In this document: positions 54,939 to 64,000 of the stretch, one piece after another
Position numbering within the stretch: position 1 is the stretch's first letter
Layout of the letters: every line of letters begins with the position of its first letter
Source: Vibrio aerogenes
Lineage (GTDB): Bacteria; Pseudomonadota; Gammaproteobacteria; Enterobacterales; Vibrionaceae
Assembly: GCF_024346755.1 (NCBI RefSeq)
Contig: NZ_AP024861.1
Location: 3,038,001 to 3,102,000, forward strand
Reading direction: 5' to 3'
DNA length: 64,000 nucleotides
The notes under the pieces: generated by a model
Seen by the model: the letters and a program-made list of their open reading frames with translations, nothing else
What the model was told of the DNA's origin: nothing
Databases searched by the model: none
Made by a program: the position numbers and the translations under genes

Positions 54939-55406
54939 ATGAATACGTTACAACCAGGTGTACCAGCTCCTGATTTTTCTCTTCAGGATCAAGACGGCAA
55001 TTCTGTCTCTCTGAGCCAGTTTAAAGGAAAGAAAGTTCTGCTCTATTTTTACCCGAAAGCGATGACTCCGGGATGTACAGTTCAGGCTCAGGGACTCAGA
55101 GATGTAAAAAAAGAACTGGATGATAAGAATGTTGTGGTTTTAGGCGTCAGTATCGACCCGGTCAAACGTCTGACAAAATTTATAGAACGGGATAATCTCA
55201 ACTTTACCCTGTTGTCAGACGAAGACCATCAAGTCGCTGAAAGCTTTGGGACTTGGGGGGAGAAAAAGTTCATGGGGAAAATTTATGACGGACTGCATCG
55301 TATTAGTTTTTTGATTGATGAGAATGGCACAATTGAACACGTATTCAATAAGTTCAAAACCAAAGATCACCATCAGGTTGTTCTGGATTATTTAGATCAA
55401 AAATAG
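54939..55406 (+). CDS. bcp: Thioredoxin-dependent peroxiredoxin Bcp
   Basis: Bcp reduces hydroperoxides with thioredoxin. The 155-residue protein has the peroxiredoxin fold: APDFSLQDQDGNSVSL, the peroxidatic Cys C46 in KAMTPGCTVQA, and the VVLGVSIDP strand. The E. coli resolving Cys five residues on (CTVQAC) is replaced, here CTVQAQ, so it probably uses another resolving mechanism. AAGGAAAC precedes the ATG. A hairpin terminator shared with the convergent chemoreceptor gene follows. Confidence 0.95.
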   Translation: MNTLQPGVPAPDFSLQDQDGNSVSLSQFKGKKVLLYFYPKAMTPGCTVQAQGLRDVKKELDDKNVVVLGVSIDPVKRLTKFIERDNLNFTLLSDEDHQVAESFGTWGEKKFMGKIYDGLHRISFLIDENGTIEHVFNKFKTKDHHQVVLDYLDQK

Positions 55407-55452
55407 TCCGCTTTGAGATCAGACACAATAGTTCAGAGCCAATCCAAGACAT

Positions 55453-55490
55453 AAAAAACCCCGGTAATTGCAGTGTCCAATTACCGGGGT
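55453..55490 (-). terminator. Terminator between bcp and chemoreceptor gene
   Basis: ACCCCGGTAATTG (55458-55470) and CAATTACCGGGGT (55478-55490) form a perfect 13-bp stem with a 7-base loop. On the minus strand TTTTTT (55458-55453) follows, so it serves the chemoreceptor gene and perhaps bcp. Confidence 0.9.
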
Positions 55491-55523
55491 CACTTGATGT
55501 TTTTTAATCTCCTCTGATCAACA

Positions 55524-57395
55524 TCAGACCACAAACTTATTCAATAGCTGTTCTTGTTGGTGAACTTTCTCAACCTGTTGACGGGTCGACTCCCGACTTT
55601 CTTCCGTCGAAGAACCAATCCGGTCGCTGATATCCTTAATATTCACCATGTTGCTGTTAATTTCTTCAGCTACAAGACTTTGCTCTTCAGCCGCCGAGGC
55701 GATTTGCATATTCATATCATTAATTTGTTGAATCGCATGCCGGATTTTTTGCAAAGAGTCATTGGCAAGATGAGACTTTTCAACAGCTTCTCCAGCCTTG
55801 TTCTTACTTTCAAGCATCGCCGCGGATACTGAAGATGCACCAGACTGAAGCTTTTCAATCATGCTGCGAATTTCAGTCGTCGATTCTTGCGTCCTTTGTG
55901 CCAGAGTTCTCACTTCATCGGCAACAACAGCAAATCCTCTTCCGGATTCCCCGGCACGAGCCGCCTCAATTGCAGCATTGAGTGCTAACAAATTCGTCTG
56001 GTCTGCAATATCATTAATGACTTCCAGAATAGTCTCAATGTTTGAGGTTGCTGACTCAAGATTTTCAACTTCTTTGACAGCCTGTTCAATTTTGTCAGAA
56101 AGATCGTTAATCGCTGAAGTTGTATAGCTGACAACATCCGCTCCCTCACCTGTCGCTTCATCGGCTTCTTTTGCCGCTGTTGCTGCATTTTGTGCATTAT
56201 TTGCAACTTCAGATGAACTGGCTGCCATTTCATTCATCGCTGTCGCCAGCTGGTCAACTTCCTGTACCTGCTCTTTCATCGACGCTGAGACATGATCGGC
56301 ATTTGAAGCCACCGATTCAACACCCTGATAAATCTCCCGGCTGATGTCTTTCGACTGACGGATTTGTGTCTGGAGAACTTCGGTAAACTGGTTAAACCCT
56401 ATCGCCAATTCCTCAAACTCTTTATCGAGGTTTGTCTCCAGTCGCTTCGTTAAATCACCCTGTCCAGAAGCAATATCCTGAATTGCAGTGTTCAAAATGC
56501 CTAATGGCCTCATCAGATACTTAATCAGGAAAGTTAACAACACCAGGCTAATCACGACACTCAAAATAGTGTATATCAGTGAACTGTTTCTCAGGTCAGA
56601 CACAGCAGCAAAAGCAACAGACTCATCAACTACAGCTCCGATATACCAGTTTTCACTGGGTACTGAAGTGAAATTGACAATAAAGGACTTTCCATCGATA
56701 TCAATATGCTGAGTCCCATCCTTAATGGAGACACCTGCAAGATAGTCCTTCATCTTCTTGCCCACGAAATCCCTTTTAGGATGAGCAATTGTATTTCCGT
56801 CAGCAGTTACAATGAAAAGATAACCTGCATCAAACAAGTTTACTGAATTAACGAGGTCAGACAGCTTAGACATATTCAGATCATAATACATTGAGCCGAT
56901 AAATTGTCCTTTCGTATTAATCGGAGCGCCCAAAGAGATGATCATTGTCTTACTGGCAACATCAAGGTATGGGGCGGTGACAATCACATCCTGTTTTTGT
57001 TTTGCTTCAAGATACCAGGGCCGGACCCGTGGATCGTAATCCGGTGAAGGTGACCAGTTATCATCATTCTCCACCACGACGCCATCACTGGCATAGCCAA
57101 TCCCAACACCGACAAAACTCCCCTTCAGCGCGGGCTTCTCGAGAATTTTTTTCACATAGTCTTTATCATCTGCATTTAATTCGATTGTTTCAGCAAAAAC
57201 TTTTGCTAACCTTTTTTTTGCTGCCATTTCCGACTCAACCGTATTTTTAACACCGTTGACTAACTCTCCCATACTACTAAAAACAATAGATTCTATACTT
57301 TCTCTTACAATTTTAAGTTGATGTATAGACAAAAACATCACAGTTGCTATTAATAGCAAAGACGATGCCGCTACAATCTTGTGGCTAAATCTCAT
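55524..57395 (-). CDS. Methyl-accepting chemotaxis protein with dCACHE sensor
   Basis: A 623-residue chemoreceptor. It has an N-terminal membrane helix (about 5-25), a periplasmic double-CACHE domain (about 30-275) with [12 protein letters not shown] and a D-rich [15 protein letters not shown], a second membrane helix (about 280-300, [18 protein letters not shown]), HAMP (about 300-352) and the signalling hairpin with [33 protein letters not shown]. There is no C-terminal pentapeptide for CheR. dCACHE sensors usually bind amino acids or organic acids; the ligand is unknown. The ATG at 57395 follows GAGGGA. Confidence 0.95.
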   Translation of the reverse strand: MRFSHKIVAASSLLLIATVMFLSIHQLKIVRESIESIVFSSMGELVNGVKNTVESEMAAKKRLAKVFAETIELNADDKDYVKKILEKPALKGSFVGVGIGYASDGVVVENDDNWSPSPDYDPRVRPWYLEAKQKQDVIVTAPYLDVASKTMIISLGAPINTKGQFIGSMYYDLNMSKLSDLVNSVNLFDAGYLFIVTADGNTIAHPKRDFVGKKMKDYLAGVSIKDGTQHIDIDGKSFIVNFTSVPSENWYIGAVVDESVAFAAVSDLRNSSLIYTILSVVISLVLLTFLIKYLMRPLGILNTAIQDIASGQGDLTKRLETNLDKEFEELAIGFNQFTEVLQTQIRQSKDISREIYQGVESVASNADHVSASMKEQVQEVDQLATAMNEMAASSSEVANNAQNAATAAKEADEATGEGADVVSYTTSAINDLSDKIEQAVKEVENLESATSNIETILEVINDIADQTNLLALNAAIEAARAGESGRGFAVVADEVRTLAQRTQESTTEIRSMIEKLQSGASSVSAAMLESKNKAGEAVEKSHLANDSLQKIRHAIQQINDMNMQIASAAEEQSLVAEEINSNMVNIKDISDRIGSSTEESRESTRQQVEKVHQQEQLLNKFVV

Positions 57396-58650
57396 GGTAT
57401 CCCTCATAAAACAACGGCTTACTATATGACTATGATATCATAAACAGATACATAACCTTGTTACTACAAAATCTAATATTGATCTCATGAAATTTCAATA
57501 AAATGAAGTTATTATATTTAACAAATAAAGAAGTAAAAAATAATTTCATCGAAAATGAACAGGATAGAAAATATTTATTAAGCGATGATAATCACTATCA
57601 CTACATATCTAATAAATAATTTATGGCAGTCTAAAAAATGCCGGTATCAAGCTGGCGTCTGCGGATAATAACCGGAAATGCAATCTTATTCACACAATAA
57701 ATTGTGCCAAAATATGATCTCATTGATGAATCTTGCCTGCCTTTTTTGGATTTCAACCATAACAGCTGGCCCAGATACAGTTTCATACCAAAATTTCCCT
57801 GTCATTGTCCGGCTCTCTGCTGCCGGATTCTGAGTCCTTTAAACCAGAGCTCATTCGTTATCCACGACAACAGCAAATCATCTTCCTGACTTGCCAGCCC
57901 GGGCTGATTCGATAGCATGATGGAATACCAGTCAGCTGGTTTGTTCTTCAATATTGTTAATCACCTTCACCGGAAACAATGTCCTGAATAGCCAGATTGA
58001 ATGAATCTAATCAACACATCAATTTCTTAATAAAAATGCCCGTAAAATCAAACCAGCTTTCCCGGCACAAACAATATAAATGAAAAAATTATTTTGAAAC
58101 TGACTGAGTTTATAAAAAGCGACTCAATTATCAATCACAATGCCAGGGTACTAACATTATTCCGGAATATAAATTGATAAAAATGAACAACCATCGTTCA
58201 GAGTAATAAATGAATCAGAAAAATAATCAAGATAAACACACGATGTATAAAATTCATTCAATCCATTTCAATCGAATTTTATTTATATAATTTACCTAAA
58301 GCCAAGATAAAATATTCAGATGTAATTAACAGCAAAACAAAATATCACTATAAGCGTATAATTATTCGAATAACAGATAAAAACCCGTTGTCAGCTCTAT
58401 TTAACTCGATAAAAGACGTTTAAAAAGAAAATAATGAAACAGACATCGTGCCTCTTTCAAAGTGATTAGACGCAGAAATTAACCGGGAATATGCGTTCAC
58501 GAAGAGCAGGCAGAATGGATTCTTTTCTGCCCTGCGTGACCAATTTTCAACGTAGAATAACTCTGTTTGCAAATCAATGTCGTTCGCAAATCAATGTCTT
58601 GCTGAGAAGCCAGTCAAGGCTCACGAAGCATGCATCTTCAGATCAATTTG
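57396..58650. other. Gene-poor region of about 1.25 kb
   Basis: No convincing gene is seen. The part 57960-58480 is very AT-rich and looks non-coding. Two short minus-strand frames of protein-like composition lie at 57802-57918 (38 residues, MLSNQPGLASQEDDLLLSW...) and, after one stop in the same frame, at 57631-57786 (51 residues, MKLYLGQLLWLKSKKG...); they may be remnants or small proteins. A 17-bp tandem pair containing GCAAATCAATGTC is at 58569-58598, and an imperfect inverted repeat with GCAGGCAGAA is near 58507. Confidence 0.6.
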
Positions 58651-59721
58651 TCATCCAGCTGATGGCGATACCTCTTCACTGACAGATAATGCACTCCAGA
58701 CGGCTTTGACTAAAGTGGCCAAAGGAATAGCAAAGAAAATGCCCCAAAAACCCCATAAACCACCGAAGACAAGTACAGAGACAATAATTGCGATCGGATG
58801 TAAATTGACTGCTTCAGAAAATAACACCGGGACTAATACATTCCCGTCCAAAGCCTGAATAATGCCATATATACCTAACAGCCAATAAAAAGATGGTGTT
58901 AATCCCCATTGAAACAAACCAACAATCGCTACAGGCACAGTCACAACAAAAGCACCAATATATGGAATAAGAACAGAAAAACCAACAGCCACGGCAAGTA
59001 AAAGAGAATATCTCAAATCAAGAATTGCAAACGCCACATAGCTGATAATTCCGACAATAAATATCTCCAGCACTTTACCGTGAATGTAATTTGAAATCTG
59101 TTCATTCATTTCAACCCAAACTTTCTGAGCAAGCTTACGGTTTTTAGGCATTATTTTTCCGGCACTATCCAGGATTTGTTGTTTATCTTTTAAAAGAAAG
59201 AAAATCAATAACGGGACTAAAACCAGATAAACAGCCAGAGTTGCAATGCTCAGCAAAGATGATAAAGAATTTTTGACAATGCTTTCACCAAAACCAATCA
59301 CCTGATTTTTCGCATTGGTCACTATGGATTCAACAATTTCAACATTAGCCAGCTCAGGATATTTCAGGAATATTTCATTAATTCTCGCCTGCAACTCTGT
59401 ATACATGCTGGGAATGTCATTTGTCAGATGGGTAACTTGCTGCCAAATCACCGGAATTAACCCGAAGACAGCAATCAGCATGAGACTCGTGAAAATGGCA
59501 ATCACAATAATTACACTAAGCGTTCTGGGAATACCAAACCGGACTAACCTGACAACTGGCCATTCAAGCAGATAAGCCAGAACAATGGCAACCAGTAACG
59601 GGGTAATCAGTCCCCCCATAAAATAGATAATCAAAAAGCCGAAAAACAATATCGCAATCAGACTGACGGCTTCAGGATCAGAAAAGCGCTTGTTATACCA
59701 ACGCGTTAACATTTGGAACAT
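58651..59721 (-). CDS. perM: AI-2E family transporter PerM
   Basis: PerM is a polytopic inner-membrane protein of the AI-2E/TqsA superfamily with seven to eight predicted membrane segments. The 356-residue protein has the N-terminal WYNKRFSDPEAVSLIAIL, LEWPVVRLVRFGIPRTLSVI, the helix hairpin FFLLKDKQQIL and the conserved VSVLVFGGLWGFWGIFFAIPLATL near the C-terminus. E. coli PerM transport substrate is unknown. It is divergent from bepA, as in E. coli. Confidence 0.95.
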   Translation of the reverse strand: MFQMLTRWYNKRFSDPEAVSLIAILFFGFLIIYFMGGLITPLLVAIVLAYLLEWPVVRLVRFGIPRTLSVIIVIAIFTSLMLIAVFGLIPVIWQQVTHLTNDIPSMYTELQARINEIFLKYPELANVEIVESIVTNAKNQVIGFGESIVKNSLSSLLSIATLAVYLVLVPLLIFFLLKDKQQILDSAGKIMPKNRKLAQKVWVEMNEQISNYIHGKVLEIFIVGIISYVAFAILDLRYSLLLAVAVGFSVLIPYIGAFVVTVPVAIVGLFQWGLTPSFYWLLGIYGIIQALDGNVLVPVLFSEAVNLHPIAIIVSVLVFGGLWGFWGIFFAIPLATLVKAVWSALSVSEEVSPSAG

Positions 59722-60114
59722 TCAATAAAGTCCTTTTCCAACAGTATGTGACATATAGAATATACTTCATCGAAAAGTATATACCTTGTCACCTTCAGTT
59801 AGCAGTATTCGATAAAAATTGACATGGCGCTGAGTCAATAAGTTATCATGAGCTCATGCATATCTGTACACGTCATCGGTGATAATGTCTCTGATCTTCA
59901 GAGTATTCACGCTGACATCTGTTCACGAAAATGGATGAGTGACATTGTATATAATTTTTAAATACAATCTACTGTAATTGATGCAAAATACATATACCTG
60001 AATAACCTGCAAATGAGGTAATAAGGGATAGATAGTTACAGGAAATACAGAAACCAATACTATATATGATTGTCATACATTTAGTCAGATAAAACAGGAA
60101 ACCCGGTTTTTCAT
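59722..60114. other. perM-bepA divergent spacer (393 bp)
   Basis: No gene is seen. A candidate promoter for bepA has TTGACA at 59819-59824 and TTATCA at 59843-59848, 18 bp apart, which would give a leader of about 250 bases. A TATATAAT stretch near 59949 may act as a nearer -10. No operator could be identified. Confidence 0.45.
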
Positions 60115-61575
60115 ATGATCTCTCAGCCAATCCAATCTCTTATCAGTATTGCTCTATCAGCTTCACTTTGCTGCATCTCCCCAGCACTTGCAGACTCCAG
60201 GAAACTACCTGAAATAGGGACCGTAGCAGGAACAACACTGACCATAGCGCAAGAAAAGCAATATGGTGATGCTTATATGCGGGTGTTGAGAAGTCATCAG
60301 CCAGTCATTAATGATCCTGTTTTAAATCAGTATATTAACACACTCGGACATAAACTCGTCGCTCATGCAGATAATGTCAAAACACCCTTTCATTTTTTCC
60401 TGATCCGAAAACGTGAAATCAATGCATTTGCGTTCTTTGGTGGCTATGTCGCTCTTCACTCCGGCCTTTTTTTACACACCCGCTCTCAAAGTGAACTGGC
60501 TTCAGTCATGTCCCATGAAATAGCACACATTACCCAAAGACACCTTGCCAGAAGTATGGAAGCAGAAGCAAAACGTTCACCCGCAACAATTGCTGCACTG
60601 GTTGGTTCATTACTACTGACAATTGCTGCGCCTGAAGCAGGCATTGCAGCGATGACGGCAACTCAGGCAGGAAGTGTTCAGCAACGAATTAACTATACCA
60701 GAGCCAATGAGAAAGAAGCAGACCGATTTGGTATTGAAACGCTGGCAAAGGCCGGATTTGATCCGTATGCCATGCCCCGTTTCTTTGGAAAACTCGCAGC
60801 GGAATATCAGTACGCAAGTAAGCCACCTGCAATGTTGCTGACTCACCCTCTCCCTGAAAGCAGGATTACCGACAGCCGGGAGAGAGCTCAACGCTATGCT
60901 CATGTCGATGAGAAACCGTCCCTTGCTTACCAACTGGCCAGAGTCAGAGTGATTGTTCGTTTCACTGGTATTAAAGCCGAAGCTGCTCTGGACTGGATCA
61001 AAAGGCACCGGCCAAAGCACCCGTCTGAAATAAGCGCAGCATTTGATTACGGTCAGGCGCTTGTTTATCTGGACCAGAAAAAGCTGGATGAAGCTGAAGC
61101 AATTCTGAACAGATTAGTTCAGTCTTCACCTGACAACTCTTTTTATCTGGATGCAATGTCGGATTTATACATCGACCGTCAACACCCGGAAAAAGCAGTT
61201 CATTTACTGGCAAAATTACTCAAAGAATCACCGCATAACCAGGTACTGGCGATCAATTATGCAAATGCACTGATAAAAGAAAAAAAATACAAGGATGCAA
61301 CCCGGATTTTGCATCGCTATACACATGACTTTCCTGATGACAGTAATGGATGGTCTTTGCTCTCTCAGGCCAGTGCTCTCTCCGGAGATGAACCGGAAGA
61401 TTTAGCCGCAAGAGCTGAAATAATGGCAATGAAAGCGGACTGGGATCAGGCAATCCAATATTATACGCAGGCCAGCCAGCTTGCTAAATTAGGCAGCTTA
61501 CAGCAGGCACGTTATGATGCCAGAATTGATCAATTGATCGCACAAAGAGAACAATTTCTCGCATTACAAGAATAA
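60115..61575 (+). CDS. bepA: Periplasmic metalloprotease/chaperone BepA
   Basis: BepA is a periplasmic M48 zinc protease that promotes LptD assembly and degrades stalled outer-membrane proteins. The 486-residue precursor has a signal peptide (cleavage near ALA-DS, residue 26-27), the zinc motif HEIAH (134-138) with the third ligand Glu in EKEADRFG, LTHPLPESRI, and C-terminal TPR repeats from about residue 310 (FDYGQALVYLDQKKLDEAEAIL). Length equals E. coli BepA (487). It precedes arsC as in E. coli bepA-yfgD. Confidence 0.96.
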   Translation: MISQPIQSLISIALSASLCCISPALADSRKLPEIGTVAGTTLTIAQEKQYGDAYMRVLRSHQPVINDPVLNQYINTLGHKLVAHADNVKTPFHFFLIRKREINAFAFFGGYVALHSGLFLHTRSQSELASVMSHEIAHITQRHLARSMEAEAKRSPATIAALVGSLLLTIAAPEAGIAAMTATQAGSVQQRINYTRANEKEADRFGIETLAKAGFDPYAMPRFFGKLAAEYQYASKPPAMLLTHPLPESRITDSRERAQRYAHVDEKPSLAYQLARVRVIVRFTGIKAEAALDWIKRHRPKHPSEISAAFDYGQALVYLDQKKLDEAEAILNRLVQSSPDNSFYLDAMSDLYIDRQHPEKAVHLLAKLLKESPHNQVLAINYANALIKEKKYKDATRILHRYTHDFPDDSNGWSLLSQASALSGDEPEDLAARAEIMAMKADWDQAIQYYTQASQLAKLGSLQQARYDARIDQLIAQREQFLALQE

Positions 61576-61619
61576 GTGTCTATAAACTATAAATAACCTG
61601 TTGGCCACAAGGAGGCGTT

Positions 61620-62560
<941 letters not shown>

Positions 62561-62561
62561 T

Positions 62562-63764
62562 TTATTGCTTCCAATGATAAAACAGTTCAGACACATGACT
62601 CTCAGAGTCAGTATTATCTTCCTGTTCCATATTGTCTTGTTGAACATCTTGCTGAACAGTATTGTCTCGTTGACCCACACTTTCCTCAGAAGGCTTAGTC
62701 TCAACCCGCTTTTCTCCAGCCGGTTGCGCTTCGGTTGTACCAGCAGGTTCGTCTGGCATTTCCCGCATGGCGGTGTCTTCATTCGCCGGGTCTTTTTCGA
62801 TCAATGAGACGCCCATCAACTCCTGCTCAAATTCTTTCTGGCTGGTTAATAAGTGAATCTGATAAGAGACGGTATCTCCCTGAATACCTGAAATATCGAC
62901 AGAAGCGACTGAACTCAGCTGATTCAGTGCATTTTCCAAAGCAAAAAATGATGTTGCCCGGGAAACACCTGTCACTGAAATTTTAACCATCAGTGAAGAC
63001 TGACTATGGACTACAACAGCATTTTTATTTGCATAATAATGGGTCAGCTGATCGACCAGCGTCTCTAATGCATTATCTCCGGAAGCGGAACCAGTCACAG
63101 GAACAGAAGAGAAATTCATCATTTCATCGGGAACCTGATCGTAGAGTGACCACCGGAAATTATTATTGTGCGCACGAAGAACAAGGACAGCATCCGGATG
63201 ATATCTCTGACTGGCCCGGCTAATCGGTTGCATAAAGTTTCCCCACACATCTGATGGGTCAATACCGGTAATATCATCAAAGTCACCCACAGGGATAATA
63301 ACCGGAATTCCTCTTTCTTCAGATAACGCTTTCAACTTATTAATTTCCGGATTAGAGACATTTTCCCAGACAATAGAGCGCTGAAAATCTTTATCCTCAA
63401 CAAACCAAATTAATATTGTTTCTCTTTGTGCAGGCCAAAAAGGTAATTGCGCCTGAGTCAGTAAAGAGCCAATCTGCTTTTCACTGAATACCATTTTCAA
63501 CGTTTTATGTTTCTCTTTCTTCCCGTATCCAATCTGGGATAAATACTGGCTATTCTGTGACAAAGCTTTCTCAATAATCGCATTTTTTACAGAATGTTTA
63601 TCCCCGGTTGCTTTGATAACAACCGACTTCATTCCCTCAATACGAGCCATGTCATCCGATATTTTTTCATTCACGGCCACTTCAGCATGATAAATATCTA
63701 CATGCGTTGTCGCGAAACACGAAAAAGCCAGTGAGATAAGACTAAAAAAAGCAAGAGAGCGCAT
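62562..63764 (-). CDS. Exported DUF2066 family protein
   Basis: A 400-residue protein with a signal peptide (about 1-20, RSLAFFSLISLAFSCFAT) and a body matching DUF2066 (VAVNEKISDDMARIEGMKSVVIKATG; FWPAQRETILIWFVED; DDITGIDPSDVW). Function unknown. The last 70 residues are hydrophilic and low in complexity (E, Q, D, T; GQRDNTVQQDVQQDN), probably disordered. The ATG at 63764 follows GGAAAA; a TTG six codons upstream is unlikely. It stands between wrbA and uraA. Confidence 0.85.
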   Translation of the reverse strand: MRSLAFFSLISLAFSCFATTHVDIYHAEVAVNEKISDDMARIEGMKSVVIKATGDKHSVKNAIIEKALSQNSQYLSQIGYGKKEKHKTLKMVFSEKQIGSLLTQAQLPFWPAQRETILIWFVEDKDFQRSIVWENVSNPEINKLKALSEERGIPVIIPVGDFDDITGIDPSDVWGNFMQPISRASQRYHPDAVLVLRAHNNNFRWSLYDQVPDEMMNFSSVPVTGSASGDNALETLVDQLTHYYANKNAVVVHSQSSLMVKISVTGVSRATSFFALENALNQLSSVASVDISGIQGDTVSYQIHLLTSQKEFEQELMGVSLIEKDPANEDTAMREMPDEPAGTTEAQPAGEKRVETKPSEESVGQRDNTVQQDVQQDNMEQEDNTDSESHVSELFYHWKQ

Positions 63765-63927
63765 AATTTTCCAAAATATCAATAATTATCGTGTGATCAT
63801 AAGCAAGTATTGCTTTCCGGGCAAGTAAAGCCGCCTTCATGATCATTTTTGTTCATCAGTATGATTATGGCAAACGTTTAAATAAGTGATAGAATCCCGC
63901 AAATTTGACTTAATTAAGGGAATAAAC

Positions 63928-64000
63928 ATGAGAAATGCCATTCTGGGTATTCAAATGCTTTTTGTCGCATTTGGTGCTCTGGTTTTGGTTCCGCTGCTGA
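63928..64000 (+). CDS. uraA: Uracil permease, N-terminal end (partial)
   Basis: The first 24 codons read MRNAILGIQMLFVAFGALVL followed by VPLL, which matches the N-terminus and first membrane helix of the proton-driven uracil transporter UraA (NCS2 family). AAGGGA lies before the ATG. The gene runs off the window. In many gammaproteobacteria it precedes upp and purMN, so that gene pair is expected next. Confidence 0.88.
   Translation, partial: MRNAILGIQMLFVAFGALVLVPLL

Noticed and set aside
57704..57889. Plus-strand frame of 61 codons
   Set aside because: Cys/Pro/Ser-rich shadow; the opposite strand looks more protein-like here.
58491..58858. Short overlapping plus-strand frames near the perM end
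   Set aside because: They cross the perM stop codon antisense, contain the 17-bp tandem repeat and show no homology.

Overview
This window comes from a gammaproteobacterium of the family Vibrionaceae. The evidence is gene content and order: gltA, pgm-seqA, ybfF, fldA-fur, pdxB-asd, fabB/mnmC, epmC-aroC-prmB/smrB, a complete FlrA/B/C-type polar flagellar cluster with three flagellin genes, then a Dyp peroxidase, yffB-dapE, bamC-dapA, bcp, perM/bepA-arsC and the start of uraA. From memory, this order largely follows the Vibrio cholerae chromosome 1 segment from gltA through the flagellar genes. Base composition is moderate and intergenic regions are AT-rich. No rRNA, tRNA, CRISPR array, prophage or full insertion sequence was seen.

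Region 1 (1-17109) is housekeeping: the gltA 3' end, a Nif3-family protein, a DUF1853 protein, a secreted glycoside hydrolase of GH12 type (the accessory gene here), phosphoglucomutase and SeqA, flavodoxin and Fur, erythronate-4-phosphate dehydrogenase and an aspartate-semialdehyde dehydrogenase, FabB, MnmC, EpmC, chorismate synthase, PrmB and SmrB.

Region 2 (17110-23133) is a sugar-import module between smrB and flhB: a 151-bp terminally inverted repeat element, manA, a fructose-family PTS permease (EIIABC), a divergent AraC-family regulator, and separate EIIA and EIIB genes. The EIIA protein carries an HPr-like N-terminal domain without the phosphorylatable His. A CRP-like site and an inverted repeat lie between the permease and regulator genes, which fits catabolite-controlled uptake of a hexose converted by ManA.

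Region 3 (23184-47992, all minus strand) is the polar flagellum: flagellins, flaG, fliD, flaI, fliS, then flrA, flrBC, fliEFGHIJ, fliKLMNOPQR and flhB. Sigma-54 (-24/-12) promoters are visible before flrB, fliE and fliK, and sigma-28-like promoters precede each flagellin gene. This matches the FlrA > FlrBC > FliA hierarchy known in Vibrio. flhB carries an apparent +1 frameshift in a run of seven C. flhA, flhF, flhG, fliA and che genes do not follow flhB; the PTS genes do.

Region 4 (48055-64000) holds a Dyp-type peroxidase, small conserved proteins, lysine/peptidoglycan genes (dapE, dapA, a VanY-like peptidase, BamC), Bcp, a dCACHE chemoreceptor, a gene-poor stretch of about 1.25 kb, PerM, BepA, ArsC-like and WrbA-like proteins, a DUF2066 exported protein and the first codons of uraA.

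No wholly new defence or mobile system was found. The strongest observations are the flhB frameshift, the sigma-54 flrBC promoter nested inside the flrA terminator hairpin, the two related palindromic elements that differ by one exact deletion, and the degenerate HPr-EIIA fusion.
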